This document shows positions 17,167-25,259 of a stretch of DNA of 64,000 nt, one piece after another. How positions within the stretch are numbered: the first letter of the stretch is position 1; every line of letters starts with the position of its first letter. The translations under genes and the position numbers were made by a program. The notes beneath the pieces are model-generated. The model searched no databases and was not told the origin of the DNA. It worked only from the letters and a program-made list of their open reading frames with translations. Source of the stretch: Sphingomonas aracearum (GTDB lineage Bacteria; Pseudomonadota; Alphaproteobacteria; Sphingomonadales; Sphingomonadaceae); NCBI RefSeq assembly GCF_003345355.1, contig NZ_QQNB01000003.1, forward strand, positions 62,001 through 126,000. Direction: 5' to 3'.

Positions 17167-17763
17167 ATGATCGCGCACCTGAAGGGCAGACTGGAAGCGA
17201 CCGGCATCGACCATGCGGTGATCGACGTCGGCGGCGTCGGTTATCTGGTGGGCGCCTCGTCCAAGACGCTGGCGGCGATCGGCGCGGTGGGTGAGGCGGT
17301 CATGCTGCACACCGAAATGCTGGTAGCGGAGGATTTCATCCGACTCGTCGGCTTCGCCTCCGCCGCCGAGCGCGACTGGTTTCGGCTGCTCACGGCGGTG
17401 CAGGGCGTCGGCGCACGGGTGGCCCTGGCGATTCTGTCGATCCTCGAACCGGCGGAGCTGAACCGTGCGGTGGCCGCGCAGGACAAGGCGATGGTCGCCC
17501 GCGCCAGCGGCGTGGGGCCCAAGCTTGCCGAACGGATCGTGCGCGAGCTGAAGGACAAGGTGGGCGCGGTGGCGCTCGGCCCGGCGGCCCTGGCGACGGC
17601 GATTCCCGCCGGTGCCGCGCAGGACGCGGTGTCGGCGCTGCTCAACCTCGGCTTCCGCCCGGCCGAAGCGTCCGCCGCGGTGGCCGCCGCCGAGGAGGAG
17701 CTCGGCCCCGCCGCGACGCTGGACGCGCTCGTCCGACTGGCGTTGCGCAAGGCGGCTAAATGA
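17167..17763 (+). CDS. ruvA: Holliday junction branch-migration protein RuvA
   Basis: 198 residues in three domains: an N-terminal OB-fold ([10 protein letters not shown], then DVGGVGYLV and [17 protein letters not shown]), the helix-hairpin-helix middle ([17 protein letters not shown] and [13 protein letters not shown]) and the C-terminal RuvB-contacting domain ([11 protein letters not shown]). It binds four-way junctions and loads RuvB. ruvB is not next to it: an orphan parA overlaps its stop codon instead. No ruvB occurs anywhere in this window. Confidence 0.95.
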   Translation: MIAHLKGRLEATGIDHAVIDVGGVGYLVGASSKTLAAIGAVGEAVMLHTEMLVAEDFIRLVGFASAAERDWFRLLTAVQGVGARVALAILSILEPAELNRAVAAQDKAMVARASGVGPKLAERIVRELKDKVGAVALGPAALATAIPAGAAQDAVSALLNLGFRPAEASAAVAAAEEELGPAATLDALVRLALRKAAK

Positions 17764-18506
17764 GCGCGCGCATCCTTGCGGTCTACAGCCTGAAGGGCGG
17801 GGTGGGGAAAACCACGCTGGCGGTGAACCTGGCCTGGGCGGCGGCCGCGTTGTCCAGCCGGCGGACCCTGTTGTGGGATCTGGACGGGCAGGCGGCGGCC
17901 TCCTGGATCCTGGGACATGAAGTGCTGGGCAGCGAGGCGCAGGCGAGCATCCGCGGCACCGCCGATCCGCGCCGGCTGATCCGGCCGACGGCGGTGGAGC
18001 GGCTGGACCTGCTGCCGGCGGACCCGTCGCTTCATGGGCTGGACTCGGCCTTTCGCGAACTCGACAAGAAGAAGCGGCTGGCCCGGATCGCGGACGGGCT
18101 GGCGGGGGATTACGACCGCATCGTCATCGATTGCCCGCCGGGTTTGTCCGACACCGCCGACCAGATCATGCGCGCGGCGGACCTGGTGGTGGTGCCGGTG
18201 ATCCCATCGGCCTTGTCGCGCCGCGCGCTGGACGCGATCGCCGCGCATGTCGCCAGGAAGAAGGGTCCGAAAGTCACCCTGGCGCCGGTCTTCTCGATGG
18301 TCGACCGCCGGCGCGCGCTGCACCGCGAGGCGCTGGAACGGCATCCGGAGTGGCCGAGCGTGCCGATGGCGAGCGCGTTCGAGGCGATGACCGAGCGGCG
18401 CGCGCCGCTGGGTGCCTTCGCGCCGCGCGGATCGACCGGCGTCGAGGCGATACACAGCCTGTGGTCGCGGGTGGAACGTGCGCTGGTGCAGGTCCGGCGC
18501 GAGTAG
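17760..18506 (+). CDS. Orphan ParA/MinD-family ATPase
   Basis: 248 residues with a deviant Walker A motif [15 protein letters not shown]' motif [10 protein letters not shown] and Walker [11 protein letters not shown]. The family positions proteins or plasmids on membranes or nucleoid. It is distinct from the chromosomal ParA at 34060-34845 and has no ParB-like partner. Its start overlaps the ruvA stop (ATGA), so it is translated with yebC-ruvC-ruvA. Downstream it converges with mmcB. Its cargo is unknown; a role linked to DNA repair is only a guess from position. Confidence 0.8.
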   Translation: MSARILAVYSLKGGVGKTTLAVNLAWAAAALSSRRTLLWDLDGQAAASWILGHEVLGSEAQASIRGTADPRRLIRPTAVERLDLLPADPSLHGLDSAFRELDKKKRLARIADGLAGDYDRIVIDCPPGLSDTADQIMRAADLVVVPVIPSALSRRALDAIAAHVARKKGPKVTLAPVFSMVDRRRALHREALERHPEWPSVPMASAFEAMTERRAPLGAFAPRGSTGVEAIHSLWSRVERALVQVRRE

Positions 18507-18521
18507 ACCGCCGGCCTCCGG

Positions 18522-19007
18522 CTAGAGCAGGGCGTCGGGATCGAGCTGGCCGAGGAGCCGCCGGGCGGCGCGGCGCGCAAAGGCGAGCGTGCATCGCTTG
18601 CGGGCAGGAGCGGGCAGGGGGTGCGTATGCGCTTCCCGTACGACGACGGCGTCATAGCGATCGGCGAGCAGGATGCCGGTGCGATCGGGAAGGAAGCCGG
18701 GCCGGTCGAGCGGGGACAGGTCGAACCCGGCCGGCAGCGCCCAGAAGAAACGGTCGCAATGGTCGAGATAATCGGTCCACTTGCCGTCGCCTATCAGGTC
18801 GGCGCGGGACACCTTGATCTCGACGATCACGATCTGCCCCCGCGCGTCGATCGCCATGAGGTCCGACCGGCGACCGCCTTCCAGCGGCACTTCGGACATG
18901 GCGATGCAATCGTGGCGCAGCAAAAGGCGCGTGACGCCGCGGGCCACGTCGGCGGCGCACAGCGTTTCCAGCGCGGGATCGGAACAGGCGGGCGGCGTTT
19001 CCAGCAT
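18522..19007 (-). CDS. mmcB: MmcB family DNA repair protein
   Basis: 161 residues matching MmcB (formerly DUF1052). It has a PD-(D/E)xK-like core: ARGVTRLLLRHDCIAMSEVPL, then GRRSDLMAIDARGQIVIVEIKVSRADLIGD, where the D and the ExK pair form the nuclease-like site, and KWTDYLDHCDRFFWALP. In Caulobacter mmcB is SOS-regulated and needed for mitomycin C resistance. It converges with the orphan parA. I did not find a clear LexA box upstream. Confidence 0.9.
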   Translation of the reverse strand: MLETPPACSDPALETLCAADVARGVTRLLLRHDCIAMSEVPLEGGRRSDLMAIDARGQIVIVEIKVSRADLIGDGKWTDYLDHCDRFFWALPAGFDLSPLDRPGFLPDRTGILLADRYDAVVVREAHTHPLPAPARKRCTLAFARRAARRLLGQLDPDALL

Positions 19008-19038
19008 CCACCCGCTGTTAGAACAAGCCGGGAACGGG

Positions 19039-19062
19039 GGAAAGCCCCCGCTCGGGCTTTCC
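19039..19062 (-). terminator. Hairpin between the cell-wall hydrolase and mmcB
   Basis: GGAAAGCCC (19039-19047) pairs perfectly with GGGCTTTCC (19054-19062) over a 6-nt loop. It starts 3 bp past the stop of the upstream minus-strand gene (ending at 19065). On that strand the stem is followed by a pyrimidine tract, consistent with a terminator for the cell-wall hydrolase gene. Confidence 0.55.
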
Positions 19063-19064
19063 GA

Positions 19065-19742
19065 TCAGCGGTAGAAGGTGTGGTTGCCGATCGAGGCGAC
19101 CTTCACGGCGCGGAAGCCGGGCGCGGCGCGGCGGGCGTGGAAGTACAGCGCATCCTCGGCGGGGCTGTTCCATGCGTCGGCAAGCGCGACCTGGGCGACG
19201 GCGACGGCGGTGCGGTAGTTGGGGCTATCGGCGATCGCCGGGATCGCGCCACCGCGCACAAAGGAGAACTGGCCGCGCTGCGTCACCACCTGGCACACGC
19301 CGGCGGGAAAGCGGCCGGACTTGCTGCGGTTGATGATGACCTCAGCAACGGCGAGCTGACCGGCAAGGGGCTCGCCCTTGGATTCGAAGTAGATCGCGCC
19401 GGCGAGGCAGTTGAGGTCGTCGCTCATCGCGGCGGGGGCGTCCTGCGCCTCCACGGCGGCGGACAGGCTGGCATAGGCGAAAGTGGCGGGCGCCGTGGCG
19501 GCAAACGCGGCGTCCTGCGCCGGGTGGCCCGGGCCTTCATGCGCTGGAAGCTGTTGAACGATCTCGGAAACGGGAGCGAACGTCACGCCCTGCACCTGTG
19601 GTGCGGTGGGAACCGAACCCGTCGCGGGGACGTTGGTGGTTCGGTCGGTCTCGAAGGCGAAGCCCGGCGTGCTGATGCCGGCGATGCCCAGGAGCCCAAG
19701 GGAGACGGCCGCAAAGGTAACGGCCCGCTGGAAGAAAGACAT
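19065..19742 (-). CDS. Cell-wall hydrolase, SleB-like (Hydrolase_2)
   Basis: 225 residues with an N-terminal signal peptide or anchor (residues 7-30). A low-complexity Ala/Pro segment leads to a C-terminal SleB/CwlJ-type catalytic domain (about 105-225): LNCLAGAIYFESKGEPLAGQLAVAEVIINR with the catalytic glutamate, then CQVVTQRGQFSFV and ALYFHARRAAPGF. It is predicted to be a periplasmic lytic transglycosylase or amidase-like enzyme acting on peptidoglycan. Non-sporulating alphaproteobacteria use such enzymes for wall turnover. Confidence 0.87.
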   Translation of the reverse strand: MSFFQRAVTFAAVSLGLLGIAGISTPGFAFETDRTTNVPATGSVPTAPQVQGVTFAPVSEIVQQLPAHEGPGHPAQDAAFAATAPATFAYASLSAAVEAQDAPAAMSDDLNCLAGAIYFESKGEPLAGQLAVAEVIINRSKSGRFPAGVCQVVTQRGQFSFVRGGAIPAIADSPNYRTAVAVAQVALADAWNSPAEDALYFHARRAAPGFRAVKVASIGNHTFYR

Positions 19743-19910
19743 TCAACATTTCGACATGCGGTTGGCGTGCGGACGCGGGCGAGCGAAATCGCTTTCGAAC
19801 CCCGGCCGGACATACCCCCCGACTGCGTAACCGACCGGATCGCACCCGGCGCGGCACAACGCGCTCATCAGATGATGTGGCTATTTCGCACCCGCGAACC
19901 GGGGTCAACG

Positions 19911-20243
19911 TTACAGCAGCGTTTCAGCGACGAGTCGTTTCGCCGACGGGACGATGAGTTCCAGCACCCACAGATCCGGATCGCTCCGCCGTCGCTTCTG
20001 CCAATAGGTGCTCACCTCGTCAGCAGACGCCGGATGTTGTGGTCCCGATTCGACCAGGGCGGCGCGGCCGGTTGCATCCAGCCCGCGTTCGAGCAGGCGA
20101 ACCGTGCCGTGCTCCTCCGCGATCACCAGGATCGCGCCGGCCTGTGCGTCGCCCCGCGCCAGCACCACGCCCAGACCGCCGGCATCGTTCGCCTGTCGCA
20201 GCAGCGCCGATACCAGCATGCCGCTGGGCAGGCGGTCGCTCAC
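19911..20243 (-). CDS. DUF1491 family protein
   Basis: 110 residues fitting DUF1491: PSGMLVSALLRQANDAGGLGVVLARGDAQAGAILV at the N-terminus and DPDLWVLELI near the end. Function is unknown. The start overlaps the stop of ptsN (ATGA), so it is co-translated with the nitrogen-PTS protein. That position is the only functional clue. Confidence 0.82.
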   Translation of the reverse strand: MSDRLPSGMLVSALLRQANDAGGLGVVLARGDAQAGAILVIAEEHGTVRLLERGLDATGRAALVESGPQHPASADEVSTYWQKRRRSDPDLWVLELIVPSAKRLVAETLL

Positions 20244-20695
20244 GCCGAGCCTGCCGTCAGCAACGCATAAAGCGCATCGTTCGAGCCGGCCCCGCGCAGC
20301 TTGGCGAGGAACGCCTGGTCGCGCAGCGTGCGGGACACCCGGGCCAGCGCCTTGAGATGCTCCGCCCCGGCCTCCTGCGGCGAAACCAGCACGAACACGA
20401 GGTCCACCGGCAGATCATCCACCGCCTGAAAGTCGATCGGCTGGGCCAGGCGGGCGAACAGGCCGATCACCTTCGGCAGGGTCGCCAGCTTGCCGTGCGG
20501 AATCGCCACGCCGGCGCCGAAGCCGGTGGAGCCGATCTTCTCCCGCGCGGCGAGCGTGTCCGCCACCGCCTTGGCTTCCAGCCCGTGCGCCCCGGCCAGC
20601 GTGGCAGCGACCGCGGCGAACAAGGCCTTCTTGTTGGTCGCCGGCACGCCCGCCACCACGGTGGCGGGGGTCAGCAGGTCGGCGAGGTCGGTCAC
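20240..20695 (-). CDS. ptsN: Nitrogen-regulatory PTS protein EIIA(Ntr)
   Basis: 151 residues with the EIIA fold and phospho-acceptor histidine in GVAIPHGKL, preceded by REKIGSTGFGAG and followed by VDLVFVLVSPQ. It accepts phosphate from NPr and modulates potassium transport, stress responses and, in Caulobacter, (p)ppGpp hydrolysis. It follows hpf, a frequent pairing in proteobacteria, and is coupled to DUF1491. Confidence 0.93.
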   Translation of the reverse strand: MTDLADLLTPATVVAGVPATNKKALFAAVAATLAGAHGLEAKAVADTLAAREKIGSTGFGAGVAIPHGKLATLPKVIGLFARLAQPIDFQAVDDLPVDLVFVLVSPQEAGAEHLKALARVSRTLRDQAFLAKLRGAGSNDALYALLTAGSA

Positions 20696-20758
20696 GAGAG
20701 CCTTTCACGGGAGAGGAGGCGCCCTTACGCCTTCCCTCCCGCGAGCGCAAAACGAAGC

Positions 20759-21361
20759 TTATCCGGCCGTCGCACGCTGCGGCTCGACCCAGCCGATCGT
20801 GCCGTCGCCGCGGCGATAGACCATGTTGTAGGCGCCGGTGCCGCTGTTCTTGAACAGCAGGGCGGTGGTATGGCGCAGGTCCAGCATCATCACCGCATCC
20901 GACACGGACGCATCGGGCACGTCGACGCGGGTTTCCGCGACGATCGGCATGTGCTCGGCGGCTTCCTCCTCGTCGGCATCGGACGACTGGAAGACGGTGT
21001 AGCCGGCTTCGGCAAAGCCGTCATAGCCGCCGGCCTCCGCCGCGCCGGCGATGGCGGCGGCGTTGCGATCCTTCAGCCGGCGCATGTAGCGGCGCAGCTG
21101 CTTCTCGATCTTGTCGGCGACGCCGTCGAAGGCTCCATGGGCGTCCATGCCGTCATTGCTGGCCTTCAGCACGAGGCCCTGCATGACGTGCGCGACGATC
21201 GCCACGGTGAAGCCATTGTCGTGCGGCCCCTTGCCGAAGGTAACATCGGCCGAAATCGTGCGGGAGAAGTATTTGTCGGCGATCGCCTGGAGCCGAGCGG
21301 TGACATGATCCTTGAGCGCGTCGCCGGTGGCGACCTGATGACCCGAGATACGAATGTCCAT
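20759..21361 (-). CDS. hpf: Ribosome hibernation-promoting factor, long form
   Basis: 200 residues. An N-terminal S30AE domain (MDIRISGHQVATGDALKDHV, then YFSRTISADVTF) is joined by an acidic linker to a C-terminal dimerisation domain (MPIVAETRVDVPDASVSDAVMMLDL, ALLFKNSGTGAYNMVYRRGDG). The long form dimerises 70S ribosomes into 100S particles in stationary phase. The AAGGAGAA ribosome site precedes ATG 21361. It lies upstream of ptsN. Confidence 0.94.
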   Translation of the reverse strand: MDIRISGHQVATGDALKDHVTARLQAIADKYFSRTISADVTFGKGPHDNGFTVAIVAHVMQGLVLKASNDGMDAHGAFDGVADKIEKQLRRYMRRLKDRNAAAIAGAAEAGGYDGFAEAGYTVFQSSDADEEEAAEHMPIVAETRVDVPDASVSDAVMMLDLRHTTALLFKNSGTGAYNMVYRRGDGTIGWVEPQRATAG

Positions 21362-21419
21362 GCGCTTTTCTCCTTCTTGGCTTTGCGGACCGCCGGTTCT
21401 TCCGGTCGGCCGCTCCGCG

Positions 21420-22112
21420 TCAGGACGCGGGCGGCCCCCAGAGTGGATCGGCGATCTTGGAGAGGAACGCGGCGTGGCGCTGAAGTTCCGCCTGTGTTGC
21501 GGTAAAATGACGCGGCGGTCGCACGGGACGCGGCGCGGCGGCGGCGATGGCGATCGTGGACGCCTCCGAAACGGCCTCCGCCACCAGGCCCAGGCCGATC
21601 TGCCGGCCGCCGGTCAGCTCCACATAGACCTGCGCCAAGAGCTGTGCATCGAGCAGCGCGCCGTGGAGAACGCGGTGGCTGCGGTCCACGCCGTACCGGC
21701 TGCACAGCGCATCCAGGCTGTGCTTGGCGCCCGGATGGCGGGTGCGCGCCATCACCAACGTATCCACCATGCGCGCGAGATCGATGCAGGGCTGGCCGCA
21801 CCGCTCCAGCTCGCCGTTGAGGAAGCCGAAGTCGAAGGTGGCGTTGTGCGCGATCAGCGGCGCATCGCCCAGAAACTCGAGCAGGTCGGCCACGCCGTGC
21901 GCGAACAGCGGCTTGTCGGCGAGAAACGCATCGGACAGGCCGTGAACCGCGAACGCGCCGGGCGGCATGACGCGCTCCGGGCAGAAATAGGCGTGGAACG
22001 TGCGCCCGGTCTCGACGCGGTTGAACAGCTCCACGCAGCCGATCTCCACCAGCCGGTCGCCATCGGCGAAGCTGAAGCCGGTAGTCTCGGTATCGAAGAC
22101 GATTTCGCGCAT
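21420..22112 (-). CDS. dnaQ: DNA polymerase III epsilon subunit (proofreading exonuclease)
   Basis: 230 residues, DEDDh exonuclease. Exo I is VFDTETTGFSFADGDRLVEIGC at the very N-terminus, Exo II is LIAHNATFDFGFLN, and Exo III is HSLDALCSRYGVD followed by HGALLDAQLLAQVY. A short C-terminal tail contacts the alpha subunit. It corrects misincorporated nucleotides during replication. The ATG at 22112 directly precedes Exo I; the longer frame overlaps coaE and is not conserved. It is last in the PpsR-maf-aroE-coaE-dnaQ run, next to the probable oriC. Confidence 0.95.
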   Translation of the reverse strand: MREIVFDTETTGFSFADGDRLVEIGCVELFNRVETGRTFHAYFCPERVMPPGAFAVHGLSDAFLADKPLFAHGVADLLEFLGDAPLIAHNATFDFGFLNGELERCGQPCIDLARMVDTLVMARTRHPGAKHSLDALCSRYGVDRSHRVLHGALLDAQLLAQVYVELTGGRQIGLGLVAEAVSEASTIAIAAAAPRPVRPPRHFTATQAELQRHAAFLSKIADPLWGPPAS

Positions 22113-22120
22113 TCGCGACG

Positions 22121-22714
22121 TTATCGCCCCGCGGGCGGCATCAGGCAAGCGATCACCGCGTCCACCGCGGCGCGCGTTTCCGGGAGACTGCCGCCGGTGG
22201 GAATCACGAAATCGGCGCGCGCCCGCTTCTCGACGTCGGGCATCTGGCGGGCAAGGATCGCCTCGAACCGCGCCGCCGTCATGCCGGGGCGGGCGAGGAC
22301 ACGCGCGCGCTGCTGCTCCGGTGCGGCGGAAACCACGGCGACCTTGTCCACGCCTGCCGCGCCGCCCGTCTCGAACAGGAGCGGAATGTCGAACAGCACC
22401 AGCGGCGCATCGGCATGCTGCGCCAGAAAGGCGGCCCGCTCCTGCGCGACGGCGGGGTGGACCAGTGCCTCCAGCCGTCGCAGCGCCGCGGTGTCGCCCA
22501 GCACTGCCTCGCCCAGCGCGGTGCGGTTGACTCCCCCGGACCCGGTTGTGTCCGGGAACAGCGCCTCGATCTCGGCGACCAGCCTGCCGCCCGGGCCTTG
22601 CAGGCGGTGAACGGCGGCATCGGCATCGAACACGGGCACGCCCTTGTCCGCAAACATCGTGGCGACGGTGGACTTGCCCATGCCGATCGAGCCGGTGAGG
22701 CCGAGCCGGATCAT
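22121..22714 (-). CDS. coaE: Dephospho-CoA kinase
   Basis: 197 residues starting MIRLGLTGSIGMGKSTVATMF, the P-loop of CoaE, followed by PVFDADAAVHRL and a LVLFDIPLLFETG lid region, then an RQMPDVEKRARADFVI end. It catalyses the last step of coenzyme A synthesis, ATP-dependent 3'-phosphorylation of dephospho-CoA. It overlaps aroE by 4 bp and is followed by dnaQ after 8 bp. Confidence 0.95.
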   Translation of the reverse strand: MIRLGLTGSIGMGKSTVATMFADKGVPVFDADAAVHRLQGPGGRLVAEIEALFPDTTGSGGVNRTALGEAVLGDTAALRRLEALVHPAVAQERAAFLAQHADAPLVLFDIPLLFETGGAAGVDKVAVVSAAPEQQRARVLARPGMTAARFEAILARQMPDVEKRARADFVIPTGGSLPETRAAVDAVIACLMPPAGR

Positions 22715-23574
22715 GCGAGCAGGCGCTCGCGCAGTTCGGGATCGCGCTCCCGCGGGGGCTCGGCGTCGAAGAAGTGCGTGAACGCGGCCGCCGCCTGCCC
22801 GATCAACATGTCCAGCCCACCGATCGTCCGCAGCCCGCGGGCGCGCGCCTGCGCGAGGAGTGAGGTCTCGAGGGGGGCGTAGACCATGTCGAACACGATC
22901 GTGTCCGGATAGTAAGGCGAGAGGTCGATCGGCACCGGCGGCTTGCCTTCCATCCCCATCGGCGAGGCATTGAGGACGATGTGGCTGTAGCGCTGTTCGT
23001 CGGCACCGTCATCCGGGTTGCGCGCGGGGCCGAGCTGGTCGAGCCCATGCCCGAACGCCTCGGGGAGCCCGAACGTGTCGGCAAGTTCCATGGCCCTACT
23101 CATGTCCCGGCTGAAGAACTCGATCTCGCCCCGCCGGGCCATCGCCACGCCCGCTGCACGCGCGGCGCCACCCGTGCCGATGATCTGCGCATAGGTCGCG
23201 ACATGGCGCGGATAGCCGCCGATGCGGTTCTCGGGCCGGTCGAGCGGCTCGCCGATGCCGACCACATCGGTGTTGTAGCCGAGGAGGGTGTCGCCCCGGC
23301 GCACGATCGTGTTCACCGCGCCGACGGCCCGCGCGGTTTCGTCCAGTTCGTCCACCAGCGGCAGCACGGCCGTCTTGTGCGGCATGGTGACGTTGCAGCC
23401 GCGCCAGTCGGGATCGCTGCGCCGTTCTGCGAGATATCCGGCCAGCGCTTCGGGGGTGACATGAGCACGCCGATAGTCGGCATCGAGCCCGAGCGCCTCG
23501 ATCCAGAAGCCGTGGATCACCGGCGACTTGGACTGGGCGATCGGATCGCCGATCACTTCGGCGTAAGGGATCAT
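22711..23574 (-). CDS. aroE: Shikimate dehydrogenase
   Basis: 287 residues, canonical AroE: IGDPIAQSKSPVIHGFW, NVTMPHKTAVLPLVDE with the catalytic lysine, AVNTIVRRGDTLLGYNTDVVG, IIGTGGAARA (NADP loop) and VLNASPMGM. It reduces 3-dehydroshikimate in aromatic amino-acid synthesis. It is longer by about 15 residues than the Escherichia coli enzyme because of inserts around residues 120 and 195. The start at 23574 gives a 4-bp overlap with maf; the longer frame is not conserved. Confidence 0.93.
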   Translation of the reverse strand: MIPYAEVIGDPIAQSKSPVIHGFWIEALGLDADYRRAHVTPEALAGYLAERRSDPDWRGCNVTMPHKTAVLPLVDELDETARAVGAVNTIVRRGDTLLGYNTDVVGIGEPLDRPENRIGGYPRHVATYAQIIGTGGAARAAGVAMARRGEIEFFSRDMSRAMELADTFGLPEAFGHGLDQLGPARNPDDGADEQRYSHIVLNASPMGMEGKPPVPIDLSPYYPDTIVFDMVYAPLETSLLAQARARGLRTIGGLDMLIGQAAAAFTHFFDAEPPRERDPELRERLLA

Positions 23575-24170
23575 GCCGGCATCACCTCGCGGGTGCGCAG
23601 ATAATCGAGGATCTGGAGCAGCGGCATGCCGAGGATGGTGAACTGGCTGCCGTCGATCCGCGCGAAGAGCTGCACGCCCGGCCCTTCGATGCGGAAGCAG
23701 CCGACACAGCCGGCGATCTCCGGCCATTCCGCGTCGAGATAGCTCTCGATAAAGGCAGGCGACAGCGGACGCACCCACAGCCGTGCCTGGTCGACATGGC
23801 GCCAGACGGGCGCGCCGCCTTCCGCGATCACCGCGGCGCTGAACAGGTCGATGCGCGTGCCCGACATGGCGGCAAGATGCGTGGCGGCATGCTCGCGGGA
23901 GTCCGGCTTGTCGAGGATCGTGCCGTCCGCCAGCACGACGATGCTGTCGCCGCCGAGCGTCAGCGCGCCGGGCACCCGCGCGGAAACCTTGCGCGCCTTC
24001 AACTCGGCAAGCGCATCGGCGAAGTCGCGCGGCGCAACACGGTCGGCGCGCAACGCCTCCTTGGCCGCGTCCTCGTCCACGCCGGCCGACACCGCCTCGA
24101 ACGGCACACCGGCGGCCAGCAGCATCGCCTTGCGCGAGGCGCTTTGCGAGGCGAGGATCAGCCGGCTCAT
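23571..24170 (-). CDS. maf: Maf family nucleotide pyrophosphatase
   Basis: 199 residues with the Maf signature: ILASQSASRKAMLLAAGVPFEAVSAGVDE at the start, LTLGGDSIVVLADG carrying the catalytic aspartate, DKPDSREHA, and a GCFRIEGPGVQLFARIDGSQFTILGMPL end. Maf proteins hydrolyse non-canonical nucleoside triphosphates. This one lies between the PpsR-type gene and aroE, overlapping each by 4 bp. Confidence 0.93.
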   Translation of the reverse strand: MSRLILASQSASRKAMLLAAGVPFEAVSAGVDEDAAKEALRADRVAPRDFADALAELKARKVSARVPGALTLGGDSIVVLADGTILDKPDSREHAATHLAAMSGTRIDLFSAAVIAEGGAPVWRHVDQARLWVRPLSPAFIESYLDAEWPEIAGCVGCFRIEGPGVQLFARIDGSQFTILGMPLLQILDYLRTREVMPA

Positions 24171-24982
24171 TCGTCTCCGTCCCGGTCCGTGACCAGCGCG
24201 ATCACCGCCGCGGCGGTTTCCTCGATCGAGCGGCGGGTGACGTCGATCACCGGCCAGCCATTGTCGGCGAACATGCGCCGGGCATAGGCCACCTCGCGGC
24301 TGACCGCCTCGTGATCGACATAGTCGGTGGCCGGCGCCTGGTTCAGGCTGAGCAGGCGGTTGCGGCGGACCTGGATCAGCCGGTCCGCGCTGGTGGTGAG
24401 GCCCACCACCAGCGGTCGCTTGAGCTCGAACAGGATCGGCGGCGGCGGGCTTTCCACCACGATGGGGATGTTGGCCGTCTTGAAACCACGATTGGCCAGA
24501 TAGATGCTGGTCGGCGTCTTGGACGATCGCGACACGCCCGCGAGCACGATGTCGGCCTGCTCCCAATCCTCCGACGCGATCCCGTCGTCATGCGCCATGC
24601 TCCACTGGATTGCATCGACGCGCGCGAAATAGCGGTCGTCCAGCACGTGCTGGCGACCGGCGCGGGCCTTGGCCTGCTGGCCGAGCAGGGCGGACACGGC
24701 ATCCACCACCGGATCGAGCGCGGCGACGGCGGGAAGGCCAAGCGCCATGCACCGCGTCTCCAGCCGCCGCCGGCTTTCCGCATTCACCAGCGTAAAGAGA
24801 ACCAGCCCGGGGTTCTGCGCGATCTCCTGAAGGATGCGCTCCAAATGCGCTTCGGTGCGGATCATCGGCCAGAAATGCCGAACGGGCTCCACATCGTCGT
24901 AGAGCGCGAGCACCGCTTTCGCGATGTTCTCCAGCGTCTCGCCGGTGGAGTCCGACAGGAGGTGGACGTGAAGCCGCCTCAT
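24167..24982 (-). CDS. Pyruvate,water/phosphate dikinase regulatory protein (DUF299, PpsR type)
   Basis: 271 residues: MRRLHVHLLSDSTGETLENI at the N-terminus, GVSRSSKTPTSIYLANRGFKTANIP (the P-loop-like motif) and VGLTTSADRLIQVRRNR. The family is a bifunctional ADP-dependent kinase and phosphotransferase controlling PEP synthase or PPDK. In Rickettsia and Caulobacter this gene (RP001 type) flanks the replication origin opposite hemE, exactly as here. It is the first gene of the minus-strand run leaving the origin. Confidence 0.93.
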   Translation of the reverse strand: MRRLHVHLLSDSTGETLENIAKAVLALYDDVEPVRHFWPMIRTEAHLERILQEIAQNPGLVLFTLVNAESRRRLETRCMALGLPAVAALDPVVDAVSALLGQQAKARAGRQHVLDDRYFARVDAIQWSMAHDDGIASEDWEQADIVLAGVSRSSKTPTSIYLANRGFKTANIPIVVESPPPPILFELKRPLVVGLTTSADRLIQVRRNRLLSLNQAPATDYVDHEAVSREVAYARRMFADNGWPVIDVTRRSIEETAAAVIALVTDRDGDE

Positions 24983-25259
24983 GAGGGGAAACGGGGCGGA
25001 ACTGTGGACAACATCGGGACGGGAGGTAGCGCAACCCGGACCTCCCGCCAACCGGTGGAAAAGCCCCGATCTGTCCACACGCGCATCCCCAGGCGAACAA
25101 CTTGTCCACCGCCTGTGGATAATGTGGACGCGCCGATCGAATCCGCGGCGTTCCGCGGCCTTCGCCGGGTCAAGCTGTTGGCATTTCGGGGGCGATTGCC
25201 TAAGCCACAGCACCCACGCGCCAACTCCCTCCTCATCCTTTTCAAGATTCTAGATTCTT
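24983..25259. other. Probable chromosomal replication origin (oriC)
   Basis: This intergenic region separates the divergent PpsR-type gene and hemE, the position of the Caulobacter and Rickettsia origins. It contains one perfect DnaA box, TGTGGATAA (25114-25122), a one-mismatch box TGTGGACAA (25003-25011) and weaker ones at 25071-25079, 25102-25110 and 25123-25131. Three GANTC sites for CcrM methylation lie at 25139-25143, 25246-25250 and 25253-25257. An AT-rich tract (about 25238-25262) next to hemE could be the unwinding element. Transcription points away from it on both sides, and parAB with parS lies within 10 kb. Confidence 0.8.
25114..25122 (-). promoter_or_regulatory. Perfect DnaA box
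   Basis: Read on the minus strand the site is TTATCCACA, an exact match to the DnaA consensus. It is flanked on both sides within 30 bp by degenerate TTGTCCAC-like sites, the clustering expected of an origin. Confidence 0.8.
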
